Assembly: GCF_021347895.1 (NCBI RefSeq)
Contig: NC_067124.1
Location: forward strand, 19,768,521-19,832,520
DNA: 64,000 bases
Direction of reading: 5' to 3'
Source: Acanthochromis polyacanthus
Lineage: Eukaryota; Chordata; Actinopteri; Pomacentridae
The notes below the pieces were generated by a model. That model was not told the origin of the DNA and made no database searches. It saw nothing but the letters and a program-made list of their open reading frames with translations. A program made the translations under genes and the position numbers. Numbering within the stretch: position 1 is the stretch's first letter; each line of letters opens with the position of its first letter. This document shows, piece by piece, positions 1 through 12,366 of the stretch.

Positions 1-1628
1 TAAAATGAAAACAAATACACAGTTTCTGAGGTTGTAGTCATTTCTGGGACATACATTACTTTACAACATAGTCCAGATGTTAACAACCCAATAATCTGAA
101 AATAAGACAAATAAAATCCTGATCCAATCTGCTTAGACAACTGTGAGATCAGGTTTGCAAGCATAGTATGGTAAGGAAATCCAATCTCAACATTAGTGTT
201 GAGTGGTTTCCAAACAAAACAAACAAACAAGAACAGAGCCTGACAACTGACAAGATTTCATAGATTTTGTGGTGTACTCTGCCCACAGGAATGCTTTGCT
301 TGCCTAAAAATCCTTATCTATTTGAGACTTTACTGAAACCCATATCTCTACAGCTGGAACTTGTAACTAGACTTTGACTGGTGTGTACACAAATCAGCAC
401 CCAGATATCTGAAACCAAAGGGCATTTGGACAGTTACTGAACTCAGCAAATGTTGATCTTAAAAAGATATCAAGAGTTCAGCATTTGCAGGTCTAAAACG
501 CAGTGTGTCCTACATTGTTATCGAGCTCATATTTAAAGGTGAAAATAAGTTATACCACAAATCACAACTGACAAAACCAGATGTTCCCTAAAGGGCCATG
601 TCTGAAATCTTAGAAAATCCAATATCATCAAAATGTAAACCAAATGCTTATACATTTTCAGTCAGTTTTTAGTGTTTTGTTATGTATACAGTCAGTCTGT
701 GTGAGAGAAAGTAGATCTGTACTTTGTGTTTGTTAATTTTCGTCTTGACTCGTCACTTTGCTCTTACTCAGTATCTTGGCAATAAAATAAAACAAGGAAA
801 AATAACAACCCAGTGAATCATCATTCGATCTGGACCATTGTACACGCTGTTGCAATAATCAAATACAAATCAAGTGGCATTACAACACTTGTTTCCTTTA
901 TCTTCTGTTGACCAGAGCCACAGAAAACGGCAAAAAAAAATTACTCTGTCTCTTTTTACTAGGTTATGATTTAGAATGCAGTTGTAATTTGACATAGGTG
1001 TTTGTATTAGATCTTTTGTTTTTTTTACTGATTTACAATGAATGTGATGTGAATGTTAGATTGAGTTATGATATGTTATGATAGACTCTAGCAAATGGAT
1101 TGTGTTCATAGACAGTTCAGTGTTATACGAGTAGTTTTATGACAAACAAGCCAACAATGGCTGTTGTTTTGTTTTACTTTTTGTGGCTGATCCATATTAA
1201 AGAGTTCATTTTTATCCTTATCTTATTCGTGTAAAGTCCAGCTTTAGTATCAATTCCTGTATTTTGGAACTTGATCCTTTGTTGTAGTTGTCTGACAAGC
1301 TTGTCTGCAGCATGCGGGTCACTTTTGGCCCAGAAACCTGTCCCAATACACCCCGAGTGTCTGGGAATGCTGGTGGAGAAGGCCACGTATCTCTAAATCT
1401 GCTGATCATCTGAGTGCAGCTCATTCATAAAAGCGTTCTGGACCTATTTCTAAATGACGGCCAGTTACCAGAATTGTTAAAGCATCTCGTTTGTGTTGCA
1501 AACATTAGTCTTCAGATTAATGTGTTTGCGGGATCATGCTATATGTCTCGTCTTCCTCATCCATACACTTGTACCTCACAGGGTAGCCAAATCTAAAATC
1601 CAACATTTGTAGGAAACAACACGAGGCT
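1..1628. other. AT-rich non-coding stretch
   Basis: I see no coding exon with splice signals and no RNA gene in this stretch. The short open frames here lack recognisable domains and have low-complexity AT-rich composition. It could be the flank of a gene lying to the left of the window. Confidence 0.5.
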
Positions 1629-2693
1629 TACACTGGAAACAATGTCTGTCTAAAAACAAGGAAAAACTAATTTATTTCAAGGAACTTTTACCTTGAAATA
1701 AGTGAAAAAAAATCTGCCAATAGAACAAGTGAAAAATGTCTTGGTGAGATTTCTGGAAATAAGATCTAATATTTAGAATATTGAGATCTTAAAATTAGCT
1801 GGAAAAACTTACTTTAAGCTCTATTTTACCAGGATTGTCAAGCTTAGGTGTCTTAAAATAAGGCAGAAAAAAGGGGAAAAAAGCAATTTTTCACTCAAAA
1901 ACAGATTTTTGGTTTCATGTAACCTCCTAATTTGAGATGTTTTAACCCTCCTGTTGTCCTCATTTACAAGCACCAAAAAATACTGTTTCCTTGTCTGAAA
2001 AAAATCCAAAAATTCAGAAAAAAATTCAACAAATTTCTGAAAATTTGCAAAACCTTTAGGAAGAAAATTCCAACATATCCTTCAAAGTTTTATTTTAAAA
2101 AATCCTCACATTTGGCAAGAAAATCCTTGTAAATATTTGTAAAAAAAAAATGAGTAAAATTCTTTTAGAAAATCCTAAAAAATATCTAAAGTGATTCCAT
2201 ATATATCAGTACAACTTCTGACATTTTATTTAAGAATATTCACATAAAAATCAACCAAAATCAACTGAAATTCTCTGAATTTTGGTTGATTTTTATATGA
2301 ATGTTCTTAAGAAGCATTTTTAAAATGTCTTTTTTTGTCCCACCAAAAAATGTTCAAAGATTTCCCAAAAATGTTGAAAATGTGGTCATCAGAAATTTCA
2401 CTGTGAAAATATGCTTTTTTCCACATTTTCAAACTTTAAAACGGGTCAATTTGACCCACAGGACGACACAAGGGTTAAACTTATTTTGAGTTTTCTTGTA
2501 AAATTCAACTCAAAACAAGATAATTTCCAGATTGTCTTAACAAGATATTTAAGATGCTTTGTCTTAAAACAAGTCCCTCCATCTGCAGAAATGTCTCTTG
2601 TTCAGTGAATTTATCTTAAATCAAGTGGGATGAGACATTTTGACTAAAAATAAGACAAACAGACTTGGTAAGATTTGGAATTTTTGCAGTGTA
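1629..2693. mobile_element. Non-autonomous DNA transposon (outer MITE), interrupted
   Basis: The left edge reads TA-CACTGG and the right edge reads GCAGTG-TA, so short inverted ends are flanked by TA. The arms are AT-rich with repeated 'cttgaaata' and 'ttaaaacaag'-type words. There is no transposase frame. The element is split by a second, TTAA-flanked element at 1942-2478. The outer boundaries are inferred from the terminal words only. Confidence 0.5.
1942..2478. mobile_element. piggyBac-like MITE (copy 1), TTAA-flanked
   Basis: The element begins TTAA-CCCTCCTGTTGTCCT and ends AGGACGACACAAGGG-TTAA, so both ends are flanked by TTAA and carry imperfect inverted repeats starting CCCT. TTAA duplication with CCC-type ends is characteristic of the piggyBac superfamily. 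The interior is an AT-rich snap-back: the stretch around 2225-2315 contains a long palindrome built on 'caaccaaaat'. No protein is encoded. A shorter relative lies at 38283-38664 in the opposite orientation. Confidence 0.65.
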
Positions 2694-3599
2694 GTTGATG
2701 CTTACTCTGAAGAACATATTCAACTACTGAATAACAACTATGCTGAATGGGCCTCCAGTGTCAAAAGCTTACTGCTGGAGATGATTCAGTTAATCATTGA
2801 TAAGTACACGCCATTTAACGCAACTAATCCAGCTGATCAACTTATTCAAAACCAAAGAAAAGGTGATACTACATCACACATTTTAGTGTTTCACGGGGTG
2901 CTGCTGAATGTGTGGAATGCAGAAGAACAAAGTTCATAACAAATCTCACAGCATTTAGTTCTACAAATTCATGAATAAACATTTTCAGTGGTGCTTAGTG
3001 GGGTCATTGAGTCTGCCTTTTCAGAGAATTCGAGAATTAAACAGATGAACAATGAAGAGCGAGGAATAATCTAAGCAAAGAAACCCAGCTAGGAACTCAG
3101 AAAGAAAAAATGAAAATGGAAATTAAAATGCATCACCTTGCATGCAGTTTCTCTCAGAGTATGAAGGTGAAAGGTGAGGGTGCAGATTGCTCAGGACAAT
3201 GTGTCTAGACAGGCCCTGGCTGATTGACCTGCTGACCATCTGTTACTGATCTGCCTCAGCAGATGATATACTATCTGTTGCTGAAGAAATGCTCATCGTG
3301 AGAAGTTTATCTTATCAACAATATCTTTAATTACAGCAGGTAACAGCACATTAATTGTTTTCTACCATATGAGCCTTGGCTCTCACAACATGCATGCACT
3401 TTTTTAGGAGGACTCCAAGTGCATTTCCCATATGAATACTGATAAACATTCCTTTGAAGGACATTGCATAAGCACTAAGTCATATTTCCACACACTTTTT
3501 TTTCTTTTTTAAAGGATTTCATGTACACTGGACTTTGTTTAGGTGAAAGAGTGTGTGTCCATGTGCATGCAAGCATGTGTGTAGGTGTGTGTATGCTCA
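2694..3599. other. Non-coding stretch upstream of the apoA-II-like gene
   Basis: I see no convincing exon. An open frame at 2640-2939 overlaps the end of the MITE and has no recognisable domain. The region should contain the promoter of the apolipoprotein gene that follows, but I find no clear TATA box. Confidence 0.4.
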
Positions 3600-3639
3600 T
3601 CGAATGACGTTTGTTTGCAGTCCCCCCCTATATCATCCT

Positions 3640-3729
3640 GTCCAGATGTGAGCTCCGAGTTACAGACAACTCGCTTTCAGAGAAGACTGTCACTTACTTC
3701 TTGGATCTGCACATCCAACACAGCAGCAG
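3640..3729 (+). other. apoa2: Probable 5' non-coding exon of the apoA-II-like gene
   Basis: The words 'cacagcagcag' followed by GTACTATTTT give a usable donor at 3730. The next acceptor, a TTTTGTTTCAG at 3951-3961, lies two bases before the start codon of the coding exon. A leading untranslated exon and a short first intron are usual for this apolipoprotein family. The left boundary is a guess. Confidence 0.4.
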
Positions 3730-3963
3730 GTACTATTTTCTTCTCTTCTCTTCGTAATGCGGCACTCCTCACAGATTTTCTTTTAAAGCTATTTCTGAAT
3801 AGATGCCATTATTTTCATGAAACATCCAGGTATTTAACTTCTGCTTTCAGTATGTGCAGTTTAACAAACTTACTTATCATTTGCAAGGGTTAAAATGTTA
3901 AATGTGGAAGGGGTTTTACCGAGCGGACTGTTTAATTTTATGTTTGTTTCTTTTGTTTCAGAC

Positions 3964-5240
3964 ATGAATGCAAAAATTGTCATTGCACTGATCCTGGCTC
4001 TGCAGGGTAAGGGAACATTTTAATACAGTATGAATAACTGCAGCATTAGATTTTAATCCTTTTAAAGCTTAAATACTACACAGCTATATAAAATATAGAA
4101 ATTATTACACAAAACACAGAAACCCAAACTGATTTTAAATGAGAATGTTTTTTTTATTTTTATTTTATTCTGAAGAGTATCTGCATCTCTTGGTGTAAAA
4201 ACATTTTAATGCATGTGTTTTGCACTGATTTGATGGACACTATTGCACGGCTGACTCCTACACTGATTCATTTGTGACTAACATACAGGATGAATGCTCA
4301 CTTTTAAACTGCACCAAACTGCAGTTGCTGACACACTTTATGCAGACTGGGTATTTTATTTTGTGCACATTTAATCTGGACACACAAAAAACATAAAGCA
4401 GCTTTTTGTTACCTTTAAAGTTCACACACAAATTCTTAAAAAAAAAATCCTTGAGAGTTTTTAACAAGCAAGATTTTGAATAAATTTGTGTGTTTTTTAA
4501 ATATATATATATTTTTTTTACTCAGAGTGATTTTGCTTTGATGCATTAATTGTGTATGTTTATAGCAATGGTTTTAAAACTAAAAATCCAACCCTTCTTA
4601 TTTCATTGCAGTCTCCACAAGCCTGTGTGAAGTCCCAACACCATCAGACGAGCTTGTTCAGAAATATGACCAAGCGAAAGCTAGATTCATACAGAGATTG
4701 GTGAATGCCTACAAAAGGCAAAGGGAGCCATTGAGGCACAAGTGGGCGCTGATGCTGCAGTTGCCGAGGAAAAGGTGGAAGAGCTGAAAAAGACCAAAGA
4801 GTTTGAAGCTGTCCAAAAAGTTCTTCAGTGAGTGTTCATTGAGAATTATTCTTAGAGTGAGGATCCTGATTCACTGTCAGTTTCAGAGGAAAACTCTATT
4901 TCTGCTGTTAATCTCAATGAATGCGAACACTTCAGCCATACATTTGTTATGAAACACTACTCATGCACTCTTCACATTTTCTAGTGATATCATAACAAAA
5001 CAAAATGTATTTTCTGATAATGAGCCAGAGAATGAATTCTTTGGGTGTTCTTTTAAAAAAACCTGTCATTTCTCTTTGTGCAGAAACATCGGCACCGAGG
5101 TGGAGCCATACTTGAACTCGGCCCGTTCAGCAGCGCTGGGTGGATATGAAAAACATGTGCGACCACAAGTTGGCTCATACCTGAGCGACGCCCTCGACGT
5201 CATCAGTAAATTCTTGGATGGAGTCATGCCTGCCCAGTAG
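3964..5240 (+). pseudogene. apoa2: Apolipoprotein A-II (14-kDa type), with one-base frameshift
   Basis: Secreted amphipathic-helix protein of plasma HDL. Coding exons are 3964-4006 (signal peptide, starting MNAKIVIALILALQ), 4612-4827 and 5084-5240, with consensus GT-AG borders. After the signal comes CEVPTPSDELVQKYDQAK, then charged helical repeats, ending ...ISKFLDGVMPAQ and TAG. This looks like the fish 14-kDa apolipoprotein, the apoA-II orthologue, and would be 138 residues, normal for the family. The exons sum to 416 nt, one short of a whole number of codons. The frame breaks at an A4 run (4713-4716) after VNAY. Without one more base there, translation stops at TGA 4785-4787 after 72 residues; with it, the helical frame runs cleanly to the end. 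Splice sites and poly(A) signal look intact, so this may be an assembly error, a null allele or a recent pseudogene. The family call is firm; the state of the gene is not. Confidence 0.8.
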
Positions 5241-5492
5241 AGCAAATGCTGTCAGAAACCTGTAATTGATTCTAGCTCATAGAAACGACACCCGTTTAGG
5301 CCTAGGAGTGCAATGCACAATGCAAATATAAATTATTTGCTTATTCTTAAATCCACATCCTTGTCAAGTCATGCAGGGTGAAAAGCATGGCAAAGATGTC
5401 AACAACACCCGGGCAAATTGTGCATGTACAGTATTTTGTGTTTGATCACTAACCAAAGTCTGCCTGTAATGTGTGTATGTTTCAGTGTCCTC

Positions 5493-5498
5493 AATAAA
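5493..5498 (+). terminator. Poly(A) signal of the apoA-II-like gene
   Basis: AATAAA about 250 nt after the stop codon, in the sense of the gene, followed by a T/G-rich stretch ('tttgtgcttcttc'). Confidence 0.7.
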
Positions 5499-5871
5499 AT
5501 GAACTGAAAACTATTTGTGCTTCTTCACTGAGGTTTATGTGCTGTTGAAGGGCAACATCCACAATCAGTATAATGTCATTTAATTCTGTTTACAATAAGA
5601 TTTGCAACTCTAGAAATGCACTAGCATATTTAAATTGTGCCACAGAAAATGCACACATTTGCAATGACATGAATTAAGATCACTTACTTAAACATCCTAA
5701 ACAAAACAGTCATGCAATCCAGACACTGGTAACAAGTACTTTTTTTTTTCTTCTAAACAACATTCTTGGATTTCAGGCTCCATTTAGAAATTGTCATGAT
5801 GAAAAATAATCAGCTGCAACCTGTATGCTCCTTCACTAATTCAGATTTGCTTTATTACTCCTAAAGTAGTA

Positions 5872-6102
5872 TGCTACCAGTCAAAAGTTTGGACACACCT
5901 TCCTATTTAATGCTTTTTATTTATTTGTATTATTTCATACATTTTAGATTGATATTGAAGATTAACATTTTTTTGTTTACAGCATAATTCCATATATATT
6001 CCTTTATAGTTTTGATGTCTTCAGTATGAGTCTACAATGTATAAAATAATCAGATAAAAACCACTGAATGAGAAGCTGTGTCCAAACTTTTGACTGGTAG
6101 TG
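5872..6102. mobile_element. Short Tc1/mariner-type MITE with TA target duplication
   Basis: The two ends are inverted copies of 'ctaccagtcaaaagtttgg' and are flanked by TA at 5870-5871 and 6103-6104. The 231-bp interior is AT-rich and encodes nothing. This terminal word is common in teleost genomes. Confidence 0.75.
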
Positions 6103-6222
6103 TAATAGTTGCTTGAAGTGAAGGTGTTACAGACAACTTAACTTCTAAGTGCTCAGACAGTCATCTCTGACCTCTTTGTTTGAACTGTAGCCCATTGAAT
6201 TCTGTTCATTCAGTGCTGATAT

Positions 6223-6471
6223 ATGAAGAGTTCATTTGCAAAAACAGGTAACTCCGTTCTCAGAGAACTCATTTTTTTATTGTTTACTTGAGATATTAAT
6301 AATAATAACACTAATAATTTATTTTTTCTCAATTTTGTCATGTATTTTTCTACTGAGTCAAATCCGCTCAACTTCATTTTGATTGATATTATCTCAGGTA
6401 AACAATAAAAAAAAAGTTTTCTGAAAATTGATCAAAACTGAGTTATCTGTTTTTGCAAATGAACTTTTCAT
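6223..6471. mobile_element. Palindromic MITE
   Basis: The left arm 'gttcatttgcaaaaacag' reappears inverted at the right edge (about 6446-6465), and the inner arms continue the pairing ('aggtaactc'/'gagttatct' and 'tattgtttac'/'gtaaacaata'). The whole 249 bp could fold as a hairpin. No coding capacity. Confidence 0.6.
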
Positions 6472-8300
6472 CTGTTCCCAGTTGGATGACAGCATGTTGT
6501 GTTAGAGCACGTGGAAGGTGCATGAATATTTCAATTTTATCGCAAGATATTAGTAATTTTAACGTTTTTTTTGTCTCTCCACTCTGCAATAACATTGTTC
6601 AACACACAACACTGAAGACACTTGAGAAGAGAAATAATAGAATATCGTGTCATTGTCACAGCATTGAATCAGCTGGATTGAACCAAAATTGCAAGCCCTC
6701 TGACAGTCTCTGGCCTACTGCTACTCACAGCTGTTCTCGAACTGACCGGAGTTCCTGGGTCACCAGCAACATGACATGTGAGGCTGGATCACATGATTGA
6801 CTGGGTTGTTTATTTGGATCTCGATCAACACGTAGCCGTTACAGAGAAACAGTCAACTCGAACAGGAAAGATCAAAACGGACATATCAGTATTTTTGGTC
6901 TATGTTGATTTCCTTTGGTTAGATGACCATGAAAAATTACAGCTATGTTTTAGAAGAGGAACCTTTATCATGGCAGAATTTCTTTGTCAGGCCCGGGATA
7001 AAAGCCAACATATTTTGTTTAAGGACTGAGCGGCAGAATATTGTGTTTTTTGGATGTATTGCTGCAATGCTAGCATGTTGGTGTCTTGTAAACCCATGAG
7101 GGTTTGGCACGCTTATGCGCATGACACGAAAATAAAGAAATCAATGTAATTATGCCCAGTAAATAATACACAATAGCACGAAAGTTAAATAACTTTTTGT
7201 GCTGAAGTCTGATGACAGCACAATACAAACATTCCCCTAAATAACAGAAGAAACTCATATAAAGCATTTCTAACAGTCAGTGTTCTTTAGGTTAAGATTT
7301 TCAAGATTTTCTTTATTTGGCTTAAAAAATAAAGATTTTATTGCTGTTCAGAAATTTGTGTGAAATGGTGTTCACCAAATGTCCTGCTTTAGCAAAAACA
7401 AAGATTTGTAATGATTAACTCGAGTCAAAATATTTACTATCACTATATAACCACAGCTTCAAGGCTAAAAAGGCAAAAACAAAATCAGACGCCAAATAAT
7501 TTTGGAGAAGAGAATCAAACACATAAATTGTATCTGTAAAAGAAGAAGGAAATCATATGAGGACAACATAAACAACAAAAGACAAACGAGATCAAAATAT
7601 CTGCTTTGTGCATTCAGTTTCATTTGAAATCAAATCACAAAACAGTACATTTCCACTTGTACCGTTGACAGCAAAAACTGTGCTAAACTTTCTGATGAAA
7701 ATAGACATGAGTAGAAGCTTTTGGGGAATCCACATGTCCATAGCCTATTTCTTCTCTTGATTAAGATTTGTAATAAAGGCTTGCTAAGTCTTAATTGCAG
7801 CACAATAGATTCAGTCGAGTCAGTCAGTTTCATAACCTGAAGGAGCGTAGATGACGTGTTCAGCGCACTGTAGACTTAGGACCATCTTGACAGGACTATT
7901 GCAGAGTGTCATGAATGCATTAGCCTCGTTACGCAAGTAATACGTGCTTCCTTATTTAGGTCGTGACCAGGGCAAGATGCAAGAGTGTGCTGCATTAAAA
8001 AACGACTGACCTTATCAATGGAAAATGTTTGATTGTGGCATGTTCAGATTTATTGTCACATATAAAGTTAGCGGGAAACTATCTTCCACAGTGTTTCCTT
8101 TCAATGTATGTGCTTGTAAAATGATTTGCTTAGGCAACTTTTGCTGATTTTCTCACCAACCTTGTGTTTACATGGTCACAATGCATGCTTTATCAAAACA
8201 CAATGACACACTACTTCAACAAACACCTCCAGACAGCAGAGCGGGTTTATCTTCCACCGAGCGCACTTTGACTCTTAGGACAACGAGTCAACACCTTTAC
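6472..8300. other. Intergenic stretch before apoC-II
   Basis: No exon with supporting splice signals was seen. The last few hundred bases are the likely apoC-II promoter region; a FOXA-like word TGTTTAC occurs at about 8165, which would fit liver expression but is weak evidence. Confidence 0.4.
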
Positions 8301-8305
8301 ACTCC

Positions 8306-8313
8306 TATATATA
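8306..8313 (+). promoter_or_regulatory. TATA box of the apoC-II gene
   Basis: TATATATA lies about 60 nt upstream of the donor (GTGAGT at 8376) of a short non-coding first exon. Transcription would start near 8335-8340. Confidence 0.6.
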
Positions 8314-8674
8314 CAGGTCGGGCCAGCGGTACCTCTGACACTGTTTTCTTTTCACCGTTTCTGCAGAGGAATACAGTGAGTACTGACACTTTTGCTTCAT
8401 TAGTGAAATAAGCTGTGTTAGATATGACAAAGACTGAGAGATAATAGCTTTTGTGGGGACAGGGGCTTTATGCGCAACAGAATTGCAAATGAGAAAATGT
8501 TGTGTTTCACGTTAGAAGAGTGAAAAATTCAGACATAGAGAAATAATACCACACAAATACATCAGCCTTACATGAGGTGGGAAATCTATGACAATGTCTC
8601 TCCCTAGTGGATAAAGTCGGGTAAGCCTTAAATATGTTATTATTCTCTCTCTTCATTTATAGATACCTGAAACT

Positions 8675-9661
8675 ATGAATAAGCTGCTGGTCATCACTGT
8701 GCTTGTTGCACTTCTTGCACTCAGTAAGTGTAATTTCAGAAAATTAAATAATTATTAAAAATATATATTCAGTGGAACACACAAAAGGATTGTTTATAAA
8801 GTCAGCGTTAACTGAATTGAAAGACTGGGATGATTTCTGAGGGTTTGTTCAAAGCTAAAACCAGACTGATAATTTGCAGAGTATTTATGTCAAGACCACG
8901 AAATGATTAATAAAGAAATATGTTTAAAATTTCGGTTTGAATGTATGGCTTTTAAACAGATGTGTATTTAGGTTTTTGGGTTGAAACAGTGGAAATCTCT
9001 TTGGAATAATATTTAAAGCATCATTTTGTTCAAGAAAATGTATACAAAAGAAATAACTAGAAGACATAAGCTTGTATTTTGCCACTGGTTATGTGTGTTT
9101 TGTACATGACATAAAAGTTGCTTAAAGCACAGGCACACCATCTGTGGTACTTTATTTACAATAGCTGTTTTCAGAAGAGGCACGGTGTTCTACAATTGTT
9201 GCTCTCCCTGCTCTTTTTTCAAACATATGACCTCTCTTGTGTACACATTTTGTGTAATATTTTGTGCTGAAGTGTACACTGAATATAAAAACTCTGCCGA
9301 CCTGTTTTTGTGCAGACACTGAGGGCTACCGTGTGCTGAGGCAGGCTCAGGAGGAGGAGGAGGGGTCTCTGGGCAAGATAGCAAGTACCATCAAGTCCTA
9401 CTATAGCAGCGCTGTCGACACTGCCAGTGACTACATTGACAGCATCAAGGGACTTAAAGTGAAGGAGAACGTATCGTAAGAGATATTAAATGCAGATTGT
9501 CTAATGAAGTAGAAAAAAAAATCTCAGAATTTATATTTGAAGCTCTTTCCTTTCTGTGTGTTGTCCACAGGAATCTATACAATCAGGCTGCTGAAATTGT
9601 GAGCACCTACTCTGGCATCGTACAGGACCAGGTTTACCACAGACTTTACCTCCAGCAGTAA
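8675..9661 (+). CDS. apoc2: Apolipoprotein C-II
   Basis: Cofactor that activates lipoprotein lipase on triglyceride-rich lipoproteins in plasma. A non-coding exon ends at 8375. Coding exons are 8675-8723, 9316-9475 and 9571-9661, all with GT-AG borders and consistent phases, giving 99 residues. The start MNKLLVITVLVALLAL is a signal peptide, probably cleaved near residue 20. The mature part has an acidic EEEE run, an amphipathic lipid-binding helix (SYYSSAVDTASDY..., DSIKGLKV) and the C-terminal lipase-activating segment STYSGIVQDQVYHRLY, which resembles the human STYTGIFTDQV region. Fish apoC-II proteins carry the same NLYxxA...TY.GI.QDQ.Y pattern. The gene is intact and lies 3.4 kb downstream of the apoA-II-like gene in the same orientation, with liver and intestine the expected sites of expression. 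Confidence 0.88.
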
Positions 9662-10058
9662 AACAAAAAGCGTTCCAGTGACCACTGCTACCTCAAAGAA
9701 CCCTCAATTTCCACTCACAAAAGACTAAACATCATTTGACATTCAAAACTTGGCCATTTTTCACCACACCCAAACTTCATAACTTCAGACAGCATCTTCA
9801 GAACCTGCACGGGGGGTAGATGATGATATCCTCTGATTGGAGACGGTGATCTTTTATAAAGGCAGTTACCAGCTTGCATGGAGTAAACTGGACGGGAGCA
9901 CAGAGTATCTTGTCATGTACCATTTCATTTGTGCATAGGTCTGAGAGTTAAAAATCAGATGTGAAAATAATGCAAATGATTCAGACATGTAACACCACCT
10001 ACTAGCGCTGATTCTCTGGTATCTCTGGATAAATTGAAATATTCATGTCATATCTTCA

Positions 10059-10064
10059 AATAAA
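10059..10064 (+). terminator. Poly(A) signal of the apoC-II gene
   Basis: AATAAA about 400 nt after the stop codon in the sense of the gene. Confidence 0.6.
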
Positions 10065-11449
10065 ATATTTATACTAAAACCAGCAAACAAACAAAATGTG
10101 ACGTCTCCTTTCCACAAGCTAGTTTAGTGTTTGATACAGCAAATTGTGCATACTGCTCCCATCTGTGTGTGAGTGTGTGTAAGACCCGTGTCTTCTTTCA
10201 GCTCACTGATGCAAAGAATCAGTTTTTGTCTGTATGAATCTACAATGAGGCACAAGACTTTTATCAGCTGAGGCAGCACCAGAACAGAGGGCTCTGTTGC
10301 AATTAATAATGGATGAAAAGAAACAACATGTAAAATGTGATCGCAGAGAAACTGATGGAGAAGAATAAACAACAAAGACGAGGGAGTTGGTTTTATGGAT
10401 TCTGACAAGCAGTGATGCAAGAGTGCTTTGATTTTTAATTAATGCATAAATCTACAACATGTGTCCTCTTCAGAAGCTACAGCCAATACAAACAAAAGAG
10501 ATGAAATAGCTTTTAGGCATGGGTTTGTGTAGTTGTTACGAAAGATGTATACAGCAGAGCCAAACAGGACCAACTACACATGTGTGCAAATCTTAAGGAC
10601 TACAGTATTGTAATACGACCACTGCTGCTTTTGCTACTATTTTTTAGAATGAAACAGACATTTGATTTCGATGCAGTCATCCTTATTTATTGCACTCCAC
10701 CCATCCGATATCTGCAACTGAATGCAATTATGGCCTCCACACCTGCAAGGGATTGTAAAGTAAGTTTATGTCTTATAACCAGTGGTGTTGCGAAGGGGTG
10801 GTTACCATGGGTTACGGATAAACAAAGCAGATGCAATGGCTGTCAGATGAATCCACATTGCATTTCAGTCTGCTTGTTTTCATGAGGAAGCCTAATTTTT
10901 TTTTTTTTTAGCTATACAGCTCCAGTAAAATCCTCTTGTCAGACAAAATAATCCATAAATATTTCAATCGGTAAGTGGATAAATTTTCCACAACATACAA
11001 TAATGTACAGGGATCGGTGGACTGCTAGCAGGCATCAAAGAGTATCAGATGACTGCAGATGCAGCTGTATGAGAAGCAGACAACACAACTGAATGTTCAT
11101 GTTTTTGGATCTCCTGTTCTACCTTAGTTATCACAGATTTTTGGCGATGTGGCCTGTAAACTAGGCTGTAATAATCAAGCAGTCGTTTGTTTTCACGCTT
11201 CGTGCTTCTATCGTGTCATGCTTAGTAATTTGAAACATGTACTGATATAGTTTGATCCAATGAAGCTCATAAAGTTTCTACAATGTTTAGCATTTTATCT
11301 ATGATCAGACACGGTGATTAGGGCGTAAACACTGATATAGTTTTCCGAACATCTCATAAAATATCCAAAATAAACCAATTTCTACCATTTCCTAATAAAA
11401 ACTATGTAGAAAATCAGTCTAAGAAGGTTCTGTTTTTGAACACGCTGGT
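10065..11449. other. Intergenic stretch, no gene seen
   Basis: Open frames here are short, lack domains and have no matching splice signals. Nothing beyond simple AT-rich sequence and a T-run near 10900 was recognised. Confidence 0.4.
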
Positions 11450-11730
11450 GCAGGCCTGGGTCATTCTGGATGGAGTTTGCATATTGTCCCTGTGCCTGCA
11501 TGGATTCTCTCTGGATTTCTCACACAGTCTGCACATGGCAGGTTAATGGGTGATTCTAAATTTGCTTTCAGCATGCATTCTAACATGCATGGTTGTCTCT
11601 CTTTGTGTTAGCCCTGTGATGGACTAGTCATCTGTGTACCCCTATTCCACCACCTGGATCAGTATCCACCCTCCAGCAACACTCAAGGCAATAAAACGCA
11701 TATAGCTGGATGGCTATTGCTATAGTGGGT
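11450..11730 (+). repeat. Diverged SINE/L2-like repeat (body only)
   Basis: Words such as 'ggagtttgcat', 'ggttaatgggtgattctaaattt', 'gttagccctgtgatggact' match, with divergence, the body of the repeat at 28691-29034 read on its other strand. The tRNA-like head is missing. No target duplication was found. Confidence 0.55.
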
Positions 11731-12287
11731 TCGTGGATTAATCACTGCTCAATTTTAGGAATAATTTGGGGAAAATTTCTCATGTTTCTACAGATTCGAA
11801 GGGTGAGAGAGAGAGAATATGACTAGTAGATCTTTAGGTTTCCCAAAAGGCCATTTGGTGTTGTGCAATATTTCAATTAATATTATGAAACAGTTAATAA
11901 TAATTAACTGTTTCATAAAATATTAACCTTTATAAGTAGAAATGGGAATCAGGTCTCCAGCGTTATGACAAAAAGAATCTGTGTGGTGCTGTAAGTCTTT
12001 GCTGATCTTTATACTATGAGCTTACACACAAAATCACAAAAACCGTGACTGGAATTGTTCATGTCTAAAGAAGATTTACCAGATCTATGATAAATGAAAG
12101 TTCTTCTTGTTTTCAGAAAAGGAATGAGGAACAAGGAAGTGTTTTGCTCTATGGAACATATTGTTAACCAAAGGTGTTGAAATCTTCTTCGATAACGTTT
12201 ATACAAAGGTTACGGCTGGATGGGAAATGATGCTGAAAAGCAATAAAGCTGTCAGTTCCTCCCACTGTCGTCCTAAAAGCCGTCGGG

Positions 12288-12293
12288 TATAAA
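12288..12293 (+). promoter_or_regulatory. TATA box of the trypsin-like gene
   Basis: TATAAA lies 79 nt before the ATG, a spacing typical of compact pancreatic protease genes. An RBPJ-type word TGGGAAA sits at 12221-12227; in trypsin genes such a word is half of the PTF1 element, but the E-box partner is not evident. Confidence 0.6.
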
Positions 12294-12366
12294 GGAGAAA
12301 GACTGATCAAAGTGCCTACATATTAGGTTGGAGCTACTGAAGAAGGCTACCAAAACTGCATACATC

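Noticed and set aside
2640..2939. 99-codon + strand frame
   Set aside because: It begins inside the MITE end, has no known domain, promoter or splice context, and its residues look like chance AT-rich coding.
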